A DNA stretch of 64,000 nucleotides from Streptococcus sanguinis SK355 (GTDB taxonomy: Bacteria; Bacillota; Bacilli; Lactobacillales; Streptococcaceae). How positions within the stretch are numbered: position 1 is the stretch's first letter; each line of letters opens with the position of its first letter. Position numbers and translations under genes: made by a program. The DNA is taken from positions 1,863,603 to 1,927,602 of the forward strand of contig NZ_GL890993.1 in the NCBI RefSeq assembly GCF_000212855.1, given 5' to 3'. Positions 42,869 through 52,184 of this stretch are shown piece by piece. The notes under the pieces are model-generated. The model saw only the letters and a list, made by a program, of their open reading frames with translations, was not told the DNA's origin and ran no database searches.

Positions 42869-42919
42869 GGTTTTCTCCTTCTAGAATAATCTTATAAAAT
42901 CATCAACGAATATGAACAA

Positions 42920-44017
42920 TCAACTCTTGGGCAGCTTTCCTGCTTTCTCCAGCATTTTCTTGACAAAATACGGCATCTTAACATTCTCGCGCCCTTTTTT
43001 CTCAATCAGTTTCTTGACGAAATCTGGCATTTTCAGCTCTTCATCCTCTGCAAGAATCTGGCTGCTCTCCTCCGACGGCTGCAATTCATCGAAGGTTTCT
43101 TCTTCTGGAAAACATTCTTTGAATGGTTCATGCTCATGGCGACGGATAGTTTGAATCAGAGCCTCAATTAAACGGTCATCTGCATTGGGCATAGGCGGTC
43201 TATGATAGGCAACATCCAAATCTTCGCAAAGTTCCTTGCACTCCACGTCATTGTCAAAAAGGACCTCTATATGCTCACTGATAAAGCTAATCGGCACAAA
43301 AATATAATGCTGCGGATGTGTTTCTTGCTGACGCATGTAGTCCAGCACGTCAGGTTTGATCCAAGGGAGCCCAATGTCACTCTCACTCTGCCAAACGTTG
43401 AGATAATCCTCTTCTGTCAAACCCAACCTGTCAGCAATCAAACGGGCATTGTCATAGATCTGATCAATGTAAGGATCTCCGAAATCCAAGGCCAGAATAG
43501 GCACACTGTGGGCTGAAAAGAAAATCTTGAAGGTCTCTTCTCTAACCTCTTCTGTAAGAATCTTTCTCAGCTCCTCTGCCCAATAATCAAGGATAGCTTC
43601 TTCCTGATACCATTCCTTAATGATATTAAAGCGGATGGAATCACTCTGGATGAACTTCTCATAACCCATGACAGAATAGTAAGAAAAATGAGGCTCTAGG
43701 ATCAAACAGATACATTCCTCAATACCATCCTCTTCCATCTGCTTAATCACATCAGGAATAAAAGGACATGAGAATTTATTGGCAAAATAAACCGCATACT
43801 CGCCAGCCAAACGCTGACGAACCTTTTCCACCTCTTCTAGACTGATACGCTGCAGAGGCGTTCCACCGATGAGGACATAGTTATCATAGAGGGTCTGAAT
43901 TTCATGGTCTTGCGGCCTGACACCGCGGCGAATATTGGTAAAAAATTCAGCCACTCCCTCAAAGCTAATCTCCTCTGGCGAGCCAAAAGTCATCATTAGA
44001 ATTGCTTTCTTCATCAT
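42920..44017 (-). CDS. hemH: Ferrochelatase HemH with C-terminal repeat extension
   Basis: Inserts iron into a porphyrin or coproporphyrin. The core (about 1-310) shows [44 protein letters not shown] with the catalytic His, and [20 protein letters not shown] with the conserved Glu. After about residue 310 an acidic linker leads to two copies of one motif, [15 protein letters not shown] and [15 protein letters not shown]. Streptococci lack the rest of heme synthesis, so this is an orphan enzyme, as known in pneumococcus. Two adjacent ATGs (44017, 44014) follow GAGGAAAG. No other heme gene is nearby. Confidence 0.9.
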   Translation of the reverse strand: MMKKAILMMTFGSPEEISFEGVAEFFTNIRRGVRPQDHEIQTLYDNYVLIGGTPLQRISLEEVEKVRQRLAGEYAVYFANKFSCPFIPDVIKQMEEDGIEECICLILEPHFSYYSVMGYEKFIQSDSIRFNIIKEWYQEEAILDYWAEELRKILTEEVREETFKIFFSAHSVPILALDFGDPYIDQIYDNARLIADRLGLTEEDYLNVWQSESDIGLPWIKPDVLDYMRQQETHPQHYIFVPISFISEHIEVLFDNDVECKELCEDLDVAYHRPPMPNADDRLIEALIQTIRRHEHEPFKECFPEEETFDELQPSEESSQILAEDEELKMPDFVKKLIEKKGRENVKMPYFVKKMLEKAGKLPKS

Positions 44018-44040
44018 CTTTCCTCTTCAGTCACTCCGAG

Positions 44041-44057
44041 AAAGCCAAGCTGGCTTT
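44041..44057 (-). promoter_or_regulatory. Hairpin in the hemH leader
   Basis: AAAGCCA-AGC-TGGCTTT is a perfect 7-bp inverted repeat with a 3-nt loop, 24-40 nt upstream of the hemH start. It could be an operator or an mRNA structure. Confidence 0.35.
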
Positions 44058-44115
44058 CCAACGACTTTCTTGTAATCACTTTCATTTTAACATCTTAAAA
44101 AAGACTTGAATAGAT

Positions 44116-44143
44116 CAAAAACCTATTCCTTGAAAAGAATAGG
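44116..44143 (-). terminator. Terminator of the glycosyltransferase operon
   Basis: CCTATTC (44122-44128) / GAATAGG (44137-44143) and five T on the minus strand, about 65 nt after the stop of the last operon gene. Confidence 0.8.
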
Positions 44144-44208
44144 GAAATTTAATAATTCAGATATTTTAATATTGGAGGTATGCTTTAATGGTTTGTTGAG
44201 TTTTCCAG

Positions 44209-45492
44209 TTATAAATCAACCTTAAGCAGCCGCCCTAGCTCTTGATAGAGAATCTCTGTAGGCTGATATTCTTTGCTTTGCTGGGCAAGAGTTTTCAACT
44301 GAGACCAGTCCGCGCGATTCGTCAATTCTTTAAAAAGCCGCAGCACTTCTGCATCATTCTTTCTGCGAGAAACCAACCCCACCTGAGCCAGCTCAGCACG
44401 AACGGCATTGTCAAACTGGTCATAATCCTGCGGCAAAATGAGACTGGGAATCTCGTACTCAATACAGGCCATCATGATACCCGTCCCTGCGTGGTGAATG
44501 GCAAAATCTATCTTGTCCAAAATATCTGTATAGGGCAGATAATCAAAGAGCAGCAGGTTTTCAGCAAGTCTCTTCGGAGCATTTCCCAAGCCACTAGCTT
44601 CACCCAAGGTGACATAAAAGAGATAATCTGGGTAGAGTTGGCTTAGCTTTTTCGCCCGCTCCACCATACGCTCCTTCTCCCATTTCAAATGCGTACCGCA
44701 AGTCACTAAAACCCGCTTCTTTTCGGTCTCAAAATAAGACTCATGAGCTACAGGCAGGCGATCAAAGGACAGGCATTTGTAACCAACCCAGCGAAGCTGC
44801 TTAGGAAAATCATCTCGAAACTCCAGCTCTTTCATGCCCAAAGCCAAGATAGAGTATGGCGAATAAATAGCTTCTGTACCATCTTCCCGATAGAGTTTAA
44901 AATCTTGATAGTCTCCCAAACTCTTCCGGACTAAAGCAAAGGCCATTTTCTTTCCACAACGAATAGCTTGCCTGCCTAAGGCATCTCTGAATTTGTACAA
45001 GACACCCTGATGAGGTTTCCATCCTCCCAAATAGGTCGGAGTTGTCGTCCGGCACTCAATAGCAACCGGACTCGGAATCGTTGTTATCCAGGGAATGCCA
45101 AAGCGATCAGAAATCAGGCTCGCTGGCGAAGCAACAAAGTCCGCTATGACCAAATCCGGTTTGCCGCCCTCTTTCCAAATTCGATTTAATTCGTCTATAA
45201 CTTCTGGAATTAGTCTAGAATTGGCTCGAAACTGCTGATAGGTAATCAGGGGATTGCTTTGTTGCGGGGTGTTGGCGATGTCCTCCATCACTGTCGGTCT
45301 TTCTGGAAAGAGAGCCAGACAGTCAAAACCGATTTCCTCTACTAACTCTTTCTTTTGACAGCCAGTGATAACCCGAATCTGAAAACGCGGATCCGCTAGC
45401 AGAGGCTTGACTAAGGTCAAAGTAGGCAGCAAATGCCCACTAAATGGCACACTAATCACATCAATCTTTATCACTTTTTCTAATCCAGTCAT
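44209..45492 (-). CDS. UGT-type glycosyltransferase (GT1-like)
   Basis: A 427-residue GT-B fold glycosyltransferase of the UGT/MGT group, which transfers a sugar from a nucleotide sugar to a lipophilic acceptor. The N-terminal acceptor domain begins IDVISVPFSGHLLPTLTL; the C-terminal donor domain has VLVTCGTHLKWEKE and the signature HHAGTGIMMACIEYEIPSLILPQDYDQFDNA. No membrane segment. It is the last gene of a four-gene operon and overlaps the preceding gene by 32 nt. The acceptor is unknown; macrolide- or sterol-glucosylating relatives suggest a lipid or polyketide. Confidence 0.85.
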   Translation of the reverse strand: MTGLEKVIKIDVISVPFSGHLLPTLTLVKPLLADPRFQIRVITGCQKKELVEEIGFDCLALFPERPTVMEDIANTPQQSNPLITYQQFRANSRLIPEVIDELNRIWKEGGKPDLVIADFVASPASLISDRFGIPWITTIPSPVAIECRTTTPTYLGGWKPHQGVLYKFRDALGRQAIRCGKKMAFALVRKSLGDYQDFKLYREDGTEAIYSPYSILALGMKELEFRDDFPKQLRWVGYKCLSFDRLPVAHESYFETEKKRVLVTCGTHLKWEKERMVERAKKLSQLYPDYLFYVTLGEASGLGNAPKRLAENLLLFDYLPYTDILDKIDFAIHHAGTGIMMACIEYEIPSLILPQDYDQFDNAVRAELAQVGLVSRRKNDAEVLRLFKELTNRADWSQLKTLAQQSKEYQPTEILYQELGRLLKVDL

Positions 45493-46108
45493 AAACTAAT
45501 CCTTTCACATCTTCCCTGTATTCATAATCAAAATGGTTGCTATCCACCATCACATCAGCTGGATGGCCATCTAAAAATCTGCTGTAAATATCCTTCCTGC
45601 CCTTGATGACCAGCAAGTCAATATCCTTGCGATTTAGAATCCTCCGTGAAACAGGCCCCAGCGCAATCACTCTCAGTCTGTACGGCAGATTTTCCTCACC
45701 CAAGCCCTCTAGCCACTGGGTCAGCATATTGAGTCCCGAGCTTTTGCAGATAATGACAGCCTCCTCAGCATCCAGTAAAGGAGACAAGTGATGCTGTAAA
45801 GCCTCCTGAAAGCGAAGATTGCAGAGAGTATGCCAATAGTAACGGATATTGGAAATGGATGCTGTCAACAAGGAAACTTGGGTTTGTCGCTCATGCTCAA
45901 ATCTCTGATTAAAGGGAAAATTACTAGCTACCGCTGAGAAATCTGATGGACAAATCTGTTCAAGAAACTCAAGCTGTCCTGCAGTCAGACTAGCGCTCTC
46001 CAAATGACTGCTGCCACTGAGAAAAAGCAAGACCTTGCTTGATTTCAACATGGTTTGGTCTGGCGACAGAGTATCCAACTTATCCAAGTACTGCTTCATC
46101 TTACTCAT
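45461..46108 (-). CDS. Hypothetical protein with alpha/beta-hydrolase-like features
   Basis: A 215-residue cytoplasmic protein of no family I recognise. VLLFLSGSSHLESASL resembles an oxyanion loop, EAVIICKSSGLNMLTQW a nucleophile elbow with Ser, and the C-terminal VDSNHFDYEYRED could offer the His/Asp. It may be a hydrolase, thioesterase or acyltransferase. It is held between two glycosyltransferase genes with overlapping ends. The start is uncertain: ATG 46123 and 46108 are both possible; the latter overlaps the stop of the upstream gene. Confidence 0.6.
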   Translation of the reverse strand: MSKMKQYLDKLDTLSPDQTMLKSSKVLLFLSGSSHLESASLTAGQLEFLEQICPSDFSAVASNFPFNQRFEHERQTQVSLLTASISNIRYYWHTLCNLRFQEALQHHLSPLLDAEEAVIICKSSGLNMLTQWLEGLGEENLPYRLRVIALGPVSRRILNRKDIDLLVIKGRKDIYSRFLDGHPADVMVDSNHFDYEYREDVKGLVYDWIRKSDKD

Positions 46109-47242
46109 AGCGGATTTTCCCATCTGTCACTCTAATCTTCCTTCCCCGCCAGTTAATCAGAGGCGGACTAAGCAAGACATAGAGGAAAAGCCAAGGCAAG
46201 ACAAGGTCATTCAGTACCTCGTAAAACACCTCATCCAGATGCGGTCGACCGGATAGAATGTGACGACGATAAGCCAGCATCCAAACCGCCTTGACCAAGA
46301 GCAAAAGCAAAGCCAGCAGCACAAAAGGCCAGCCAAGAAAGAAACTAATGATCAAGGCAGGAAGGGGCAGGAAACTAGGCAGAGCAATTAAAATAATAAC
46401 TTTCCAGTCCAAGTGTTCCTTCAGATAGATGGAGCTAAAAAGCAGCCAACGCTTCATCTGCAGCAAATATTGCTTGGCATCCTTGATAGTTGTCCGAACA
46501 TTACAAGTCACCCGCGTCTGGATAATCTCCACTCCCTTGCTGCGCAGAAAATCCGCTACAGCCAAATCATCACATAGGTAGTCTTTGATAGCACTGAAGA
46601 GCTTCTGCTCTCTAGCTAGTTCAAGTGGCAGGATGTAGAACATTCCATTAATCGAGTGATTGGCTTTGACTTCTGCCATGGTAAAATAAGTAATGAAAGA
46701 ATTCCCATTGACAAAAGCTGCCACCAGCTTAGACCAGAAATTACTTCGCTCTTGATTGTAGGGAATGCCGGTCAAAATAACATTCTCACCTAGATAATCT
46801 GTCAACTCCCCCATTTTTGAAAAATCAATGACGCTGTCGTCGTCGAGAACAATCAGATAAGGCCGGGTCAGCTCATCTATAATCTGCTCAATCTTATAAC
46901 TCTTAGGATTGATCCCCTGAGGTACATCCTCCATGAGAAAAACGCGAATGCGCTGGGCATAAGAAGGATTCTGACAAATCTTATCAGCCACTCGCAGAGC
47001 CTCTGGGTCAGACTGATCAATCAGCCAGTAAAACTCAACTGCTTCTGTCTGCTGGAGATTGGCTAGTAAGTCATTTTCCAAACGAGGGTCACCAGATAGG
47101 ATGGGCTGAACCACCGTATAAAGCTCCTCTTGAAAGTCCGATGAAGAGCTCTGCCCTTTTTTCAAATAAGCCAAAGACAAGAGCCAACGCAAGACAAAGA
47201 GAAGCAGGTAGGCAGCAGCCAGCAGGAAAAAATAAGTTTCAT
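46101..47242 (-). CDS. Membrane glycosyltransferase, GT21 (ceramide glucosyltransferase)-like, start frameshifted
   Basis: A membrane-bound GT-A transferase. The pattern follows ceramide glucosyltransferases: VQPILSGDPRL, LIVLDDDSVIDF (D1/D2), DDLAVADFL (D3) and the QMKRW motif, then three C-terminal membrane helices. AAGGGG is 8 nt before an ATG at 47242, 2 nt after the SDR stop, but that ATG is out of frame. One extra base in the run of six A at 47227-47232 would give the natural N-terminus MKLIFFLLAAAYLLLFVL. As written the open frame starts only at a TTG at 47273 without a ribosome site. The substrate is unknown; the product is probably a glycolipid. Confidence 0.8.
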
Positions 47243-47244
47243 GA

Positions 47245-48015
47245 TCAAAGCCCCTTTCGTAGATAAGCGCCAATCAAACGGATAATCCATCTTTGCGGAA
47301 GTAGCTGCATGAGCCAAACCAGTAGTCGATATCTCTTGCCCACTATAGCATAAGAACGGCCTTGCTGAAGAAGTCTAATGATGCGCCGTGCCGCTATCTC
47401 CGGACTCATTTGCAACTGACTTCCACCTAAAGCATTCTGTAACTCTGGAGGAAAGATGGCAGTCCGAACCGGTCCTAAAACGTAAAGACAAACCGTCATC
47501 TCAGAGCCTTTAAGGTGCAGCTCTTCTTGCAAGGCTAGACAGTAAGTCTGCAAAGCGGCCTTGCTGGCGCTGTAAGCTGACAGATAAGGATGGGGACAAA
47601 GAGTAGCTAAAGAAGAAAGTTGGACAAATCTTATCTTGCGATTGAGCTCCGCAACCTGCTTCATCAGTCGAATCGGCGCTTGGTAATTGACCCGCCAGAG
47701 AGCCTTTTCATCTGCTTCCGAAAGAGATAGCGCTAGACCAAAATTAGCCAGACCGCAGCAATTAATCAGTAGATCTGCCTCTAGCTGCCGAGCAAAATCA
47801 TCTACTGCAGCCGCATCCAGCAAATCCAAAACTCTGCAGGAAAGCTTAGCTCTAACTCCAGACAAGTCCTCTTGCAACTGAGTGAGCTTAGCTTCATCTC
47901 TGCCAACCAAAACAAGCTGGTCTGTCCTTTGAGCCAGTTCTCTAGCCAGCTGACGACCTATACCTCCCGAAGCACCCAAAATCACAGCTTTGCTGATTGT
48001 TTTTTCCATTTGCAT
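47245..48015 (-). CDS. Short-chain dehydrogenase/reductase
   Basis: A 256-residue SDR. NAD(P) is bound at ILGASGGIGRQLA; the active site is YSASKAALQTY (Tyr and Lys) with Ser in LSSLATL. After the SDR core a C-terminal segment (YRLLVWLMQLLPQRWIIRLIGAYLRKG) is hydrophobic and basic, as in SDRs that act on membrane lipids such as 3-ketosphinganine reductase-like enzymes. It is the first gene of the four-gene operon. No clear ribosome site precedes the ATG. Confidence 0.87.
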   Translation of the reverse strand: MQMEKTISKAVILGASGGIGRQLARELAQRTDQLVLVGRDEAKLTQLQEDLSGVRAKLSCRVLDLLDAAAVDDFARQLEADLLINCCGLANFGLALSLSEADEKALWRVNYQAPIRLMKQVAELNRKIRFVQLSSLATLCPHPYLSAYSASKAALQTYCLALQEELHLKGSEMTVCLYVLGPVRTAIFPPELQNALGGSQLQMSPEIAARRIIRLLQQGRSYAIVGKRYRLLVWLMQLLPQRWIIRLIGAYLRKGL

Positions 48016-48153
48016 AAATATAGTTTACCAGATTTTGACAAGATATAAAACTAATTGCTAGATTTTGCTTTTGCCTTCAAGGGACGAAAAACATTTCTCA
48101 CTCTCTTCTGAATATGCTAAAATAGACTTAAATGAAATGAAAAAGGAGCATTT

Positions 48154-49377
48154 ATGAAATATCCTAATCTTTTAGAGCGTTTCCTGACTTATGTCAAGGT
48201 CAACACGCGCTCAGACGAGACATCTACTACTACACCCAGCACCCAGAGTCAGGTAGATTTTGCTAATAATGTCCTCATCCCCGAGATGAAGCGGGTTGGC
48301 TTGGAAAATGTCTACTACCTGCCCAACGGCTTTGCGATTGGAACTCTGCCAGCCAATGACCCTAGCTTTACCCGCAAGATTGGCTTTATTTCCCACATGG
48401 ATACAGCAGACTTCAACGCAGAAAACATCCAGCCACAGGTCATTGAGAATTATGACGGCGGTGTGATTCTGCTGGGGCAATCCGGCTTTAACCTAGATCC
48501 TGCAGACTTTGCCAGTCTCTATAAATACAAGGGCCAAACCCTGATTACGACTGACGGAACCACCCTTTTGGGAGCAGATGACAAGTCAGGTATTGCTGAA
48601 ATCATGACGGCTATCGAATACCTGTCTGTCCATCCAGAAATCAAGCACGGAGAAATCCGAGTTGGCTTCGGTTCAGATGAAGAAATCGGTATCGGGGCTG
48701 ATAAGTTTGACGCTGAAGACTTCGATGTGGACTTTGCCTACACAGTAGATGGCGGCCCTCTAGGAGAACTCCAGTACGAAACCTTTAGTGCTGCTGGAGC
48801 AGAACTAACCTTCCAAGGCCGCAATGTCCATCCGGGAACTGCTAAAGACCAGATGGTCAATGCTCTCCAGCTTGCTATTGACTTCCACAACCAGCTGCCA
48901 GAAGCCGACCGACCAGAGAAGACCGAGGGCTACCAAGGCTTCTACCACCTGATGAACCTGACCGGTACTGTCGAAGAAGCACAAGCAAGCTACATTGTCC
49001 GCGACTTTGAGACAGAAGCTTTTGAAAATCGCAAAGCTGCTATGCAGGCTATTGCTGAAAAGATGAACCAAGATCTGGGCAGCGAGCGTGTTATCTTGAC
49101 CCTCAAAGACCAGTATTACAACATGAAACAGGTCATTGAAAAGGATATGACACCTATCCATATCGCCAAAGCAGTCATGGAAAGTCTGGACATCCAGCCT
49201 ATTATCGAGCCTATCCGCGGCGGAACTGACGGCTCTAAAATTTCCTTTATGGGTATCCCGACACCTAACCTCTTTGCAGGCGGCGAGAACATGCACGGCC
49301 GCTTTGAATATGTCAGCCTAGAAACCATGGAACGCGCTGTCGATACCATCATCGGCATTGTTTCCTACCAAGATTAA
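48154..49377 (+). CDS. pepT: Peptidase T (tripeptide aminopeptidase)
   Basis: A cytoplasmic zinc aminopeptidase that removes N-terminal residues from tripeptides. M20 motifs are visible: [42 protein letters not shown] and [10 protein letters not shown]. Length 407 is typical. AAAGGAG precedes the ATG. Single-gene unit with its own terminator, divergent from the glycolipid operon. Confidence 0.96.
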   Translation: MKYPNLLERFLTYVKVNTRSDETSTTTPSTQSQVDFANNVLIPEMKRVGLENVYYLPNGFAIGTLPANDPSFTRKIGFISHMDTADFNAENIQPQVIENYDGGVILLGQSGFNLDPADFASLYKYKGQTLITTDGTTLLGADDKSGIAEIMTAIEYLSVHPEIKHGEIRVGFGSDEEIGIGADKFDAEDFDVDFAYTVDGGPLGELQYETFSAAGAELTFQGRNVHPGTAKDQMVNALQLAIDFHNQLPEADRPEKTEGYQGFYHLMNLTGTVEEAQASYIVRDFETEAFENRKAAMQAIAEKMNQDLGSERVILTLKDQYYNMKQVIEKDMTPIHIAKAVMESLDIQPIIEPIRGGTDGSKISFMGIPTPNLFAGGENMHGRFEYVSLETMERAVDTIIGIVSYQD

Positions 49378-49382
49378 AAACG

Positions 49383-49420
49383 AAACCACAGAAATTCACG
49401 AAGGATTTCTGTGGTTTTTT
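49383..49420 (+). terminator. pepT terminator, also serving the convergent gene
   Basis: AAACCACAGAAAT (49383-49395) / ATTTCTGTGGTTT (49405-49417), a 13-bp stem followed by T. The convergent gene from the right ends at 49422. Confidence 0.9.
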
Positions 49421-49421
49421 C

Positions 49422-50081
49422 TCACTCTGGTAATTCTATCTTCAAACTCATATCTGTATTCTGCAATGTCTTCTGAACAGCGGCGAGAAAGGCTAGACCG
49501 TTGTCAGATGGAGAATACTGGAAGGTGATATGGATGACTTTCTTGTCAAAGCTATCGCCATATCGTTTTACATATTGCTTGCTTTCGAGGAAGTAGATAT
49601 AATTGTTAATTTTTTCCTGCAGAATTTCCAGATGGACTGCCTCTATTTCTTCCTGCCAGTCAACTGGATCCACTAGAAGAAGCTCCAAATGATTATCAAC
49701 TGTACCAATGGCGTCAAGTTCAGTTGGTTTTAGTTCTGAAACAATGGCTTTGGTGACGATTTGGGTAAATTCTTCAGGAGAAAATATTTTTTGGTTATAA
49801 GATAAATCATTGAAAATTAAGTCAGGATTATTTTGTATAAAAATTTTATTCGACTCTTCTTGTGTATATTGTTTTTTAGATTTCCAAAAACCATAATCTG
49901 CATAATTCATCAACTCTTTACCAGTATGTTCTCCCGACATATAGCTGTCGGCCGCTTCTTTGGGGATTTCTTTCACCACTTCTGGCATGGTTATATTAAA
50001 AGTTGGATAACGCAAGAAATACTTATCCCCATCTTGACAGATTTCCAACATATCTTTTTTGCTTAAATAAATTGTTTCCAT
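49422..50081 (-). CDS. DUF6572-like hypothetical protein
   Basis: A 219-residue cytoplasmic protein. The C-terminal half (DAIGTVDNHLELLLVDPVDW, LQEKINNYIYFLESKQ) resembles DUF6572, a domain often present in immunity-type genes of polymorphic toxin loci. AAGGTGAT lies just upstream of the ATG at 50081; the longer frame is rejected. It is the last of three minus-strand genes of immunity type. Confidence 0.6.
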   Translation of the reverse strand: METIYLSKKDMLEICQDGDKYFLRYPTFNITMPEVVKEIPKEAADSYMSGEHTGKELMNYADYGFWKSKKQYTQEESNKIFIQNNPDLIFNDLSYNQKIFSPEEFTQIVTKAIVSELKPTELDAIGTVDNHLELLLVDPVDWQEEIEAVHLEILQEKINNYIYFLESKQYVKRYGDSFDKKVIHITFQYSPSDNGLAFLAAVQKTLQNTDMSLKIELPE

Positions 50082-50112
50082 TCCATCACCTTCACTATTT
50101 GATACCAATCTA

Positions 50113-50547
50113 CTAATTATTTAAAGACCAGTGCTCTGTTTCGGCATAAATCATCACCTCATATGCTCCCCTAGAAGATTCAAATGCTTTATCCATCAGT
50201 TCCTTAGTAATGGGATAGCAAACTTCTGGACCCATGGCTCCTACAATTTCTTTAAAGAAGCTAATTTCGTAATAACCATCTGTCTCATATACAACAAATC
50301 CATCGCCTCTATGTACAATCGTATCTGAATAATTATAATCATCTAACTCATCTGCCTTTGGCAAACGATGATGTTCACAATAAAACATGACTTCTAAAGA
50401 ATCTTTTTCTGATTTTGAAACACGTTCTGCTAATTCTTGGCTAATGGGAAAGTTAAGCACTTGTTTCCCTCTACTCCACAGAATCTGATAATCATTGTTG
50501 TTTTTTAATATCGTACAATTTTTGTATTGCTGAATTTCTGTTGTCAT
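50113..50547 (-). CDS. Hypothetical protein with two similar halves
   Basis: A 144-residue protein with an internal duplication: VLNFPISQELAERVSKSEKD followed by EVMFYCEHH, and later VCYPITKELMDKAFESSRG followed by EVMIYAETEHW. I cannot name the family; its size and neighbours suggest an immunity protein. The start may be ATG 50559 or 50547; the latter has the better, though weak, GGGTG ribosome site. Confidence 0.6.
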   Translation of the reverse strand: MTTEIQQYKNCTILKNNNDYQILWSRGKQVLNFPISQELAERVSKSEKDSLEVMFYCEHHRLPKADELDDYNYSDTIVHRGDGFVVYETDGYYEISFFKEIVGAMGPEVCYPITKELMDKAFESSRGAYEVMIYAETEHWSLNN

Positions 50548-50594
50548 ACAAACACCCATTTAAATTCGTTTATTTTTAGTTAAAATAAAATACC

Positions 50595-51266
50595 CTAGAC
50601 TTCTGCGCCTTCAGCAACCAAATCATACAGGAAATACTGAACACCTTCCAATTCCCTATAATCCAACCCCTTGAGCTTGCAGAGGGCACCTGACTCAAAG
50701 GACCAATAACCATAATAATTATCAATATTCCGCTTATGCAAATCATACCAACCTGTATCCCTATGTCCTGGATACCATTTCTTAATTACATATTCTTTGA
50801 GCAGTTTGAGAGCCTGTTCAGCATTCTCTTCTTCAATAATTTTTCGAGTAAAGCCATAAGGTCTTGGAAAATTATAGTTTATATGAATCTTCCAATCTGG
50901 ATGACGTGATTGAATCAAGTAATCAATCAAATAATCCTCTGGATCATCTTTTTTAACCAAGTCTACTAGCTGATTAAAAATCTCTTCATCAATTTCTAAC
51001 AGAAGACCAATAGAAAGCGCCCAAACCATTTGAAGATAGCCAGAATTGCTATGCCAAACTGGAAGCAGACTGTTGACAAAGTTAATATATTCCTCCTTAA
51101 AATCTTCAAGAGGATAACCAGCTGTATATGTAGCTAGCATATTCTTTTCTTGATAAATAGATATATCTTCTTGAGTTAGTTTAATAACTTCGTCAGTTGG
51201 ACGTTTATAAGGATTAATTCCTAGTTTAAATTGATTTAACTCTTGTAGCCATTCCTTAATCATCAT
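50595..51266 (-). CDS. PoNi-like (DUF1911) immunity protein
   Basis: A 223-residue helical protein. The C-terminal part RNIDNYYGYWSFESGALCKL followed by LKGLDYRELEGVQYF resembles DUF1911/PoNi, the immunity proteins against PoNe DNase toxins. No PoNe toxin gene is present in the window. Its start lies only 18 bp from the left end of the IS256-family element, so its native promoter was probably displaced. No good ribosome site is seen. Confidence 0.65.
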   Translation of the reverse strand: MMIKEWLQELNQFKLGINPYKRPTDEVIKLTQEDISIYQEKNMLATYTAGYPLEDFKEEYINFVNSLLPVWHSNSGYLQMVWALSIGLLLEIDEEIFNQLVDLVKKDDPEDYLIDYLIQSRHPDWKIHINYNFPRPYGFTRKIIEEENAEQALKLLKEYVIKKWYPGHRDTGWYDLHKRNIDNYYGYWSFESGALCKLKGLDYRELEGVQYFLYDLVAEGAEV

Positions 51267-51284
51267 TGGTAGTGTAAAATAAGT

Positions 51285-52005
51285 TGTGTAAACACAAAAA
51301 CTAATAAATCCGTTATAGTAGAGTTGCGAAACATTACTAGAAAGAGAATTATTCCTATGACACAGTTTACCACAGAATTGCTTAACTTCCTAGCCCCAAA
51401 TGAAAACAATGCTTCTTGGTCCACCCTATTAGACAATCTTCAAAACCAAGGGGTTCAACAGGTTTCTCTTGTAGTGACCGATGGCTTCAAGGGGCTTGAG
51501 CAGATGATCAGTCAGGCTTACCCATTAGCTAAACAACAACGTTGCTTCATTCATATTAGTCGAAATCTGGCTAGTAAAGTGAAACGAGCAGATAGAGCGG
51601 TTATTTTAGAGCAATTTAAAACGATTTATCGCGTTGAAAATTTAGAAATGGTAGTACAAGCTTTGAAGGACTTTATCGCTGAATGGAAGCCAAAGTATAG
51701 GAAAATAATGGAAAGTTTGGAGAATACGGGTAATCTTTTAACTTTTTATCAGTTTCCCTACCAGATTTGGCACAGCATTTATTCGACAAACCTCATTGAG
51801 TCTCTCAACAAAGAAATCAAACGTCAAACGAAAAAGAAGGTTCTTTTTCCTAACGAGGAGGCTCTAGAACGTTACTTAGTTACTTTGTTTGAAGATTATA
51901 ATTTCAAGCAAAGTCAACGAATCCATAAAGGGTTTGGCCAATGTTCTGACACACTTGAAAGCTTATTTGATTAACACTCCATAACTCTACTAGAGTGTTT
52001 ACACA
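51285..52005 (+). mobile_element. Internally deleted IS256-family insertion sequence
   Basis: TGTGTAAACAC (51285-51295) and its inverse GTGTTTACACA (51995-52005) mark the ends, with further matching of AGTAGAGTT inside both ends. The 721-bp element carries a transposase gene with a large internal deletion. No clear target duplication is seen (flanks AAAATAAGT and TAATTATTG), so the flanks may have changed since insertion. Confidence 0.75.
51357..51974 (+). pseudogene. IS256-family transposase, internally deleted
   Basis: A 205-codon open frame. The first 13 residues (MTQFTTELLNFLA) are the normal N-terminus of IS256 transposases; the sequence then jumps to the middle of the catalytic domain (SLVVTDGFKGLEQMI, CFIHISRNL, IYSTNLIESLNKEIK RQTK). 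A full-length transposase has about 390 residues, so roughly half, including one or more catalytic Asp residues, is lost. It is not expected to be active but could be moved in trans. Confidence 0.85.
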
Positions 52006-52132
52006 TAATTATTGACAGTATCAACAGGAACCTAACCAGCTCTTATAAAATGTCATTGTATTCATACTTAAATATAATAAAAAATCTTTATTAAGAGATT
52101 AAAGGGGCTGTCTTAAAACGATAAGAATATAA

Positions 52133-52184
52133 AAAAAGCAGGGCAAAGCGAATTCCTGAGGAAGCCCGTTTGCGGCTGCTTTTT
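52133..52184. repeat. Imperfect inverted repeat, terminator-like
   Basis: AAAAAGCAG (52133-52141) and CTGCTTTTT (52176-52184) with further pairing of GCAAA and TTTGC inside. It could act as a bidirectional terminator or be a remnant of a small dispersed repeat between the IS element and the traX fragment. Confidence 0.45.
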
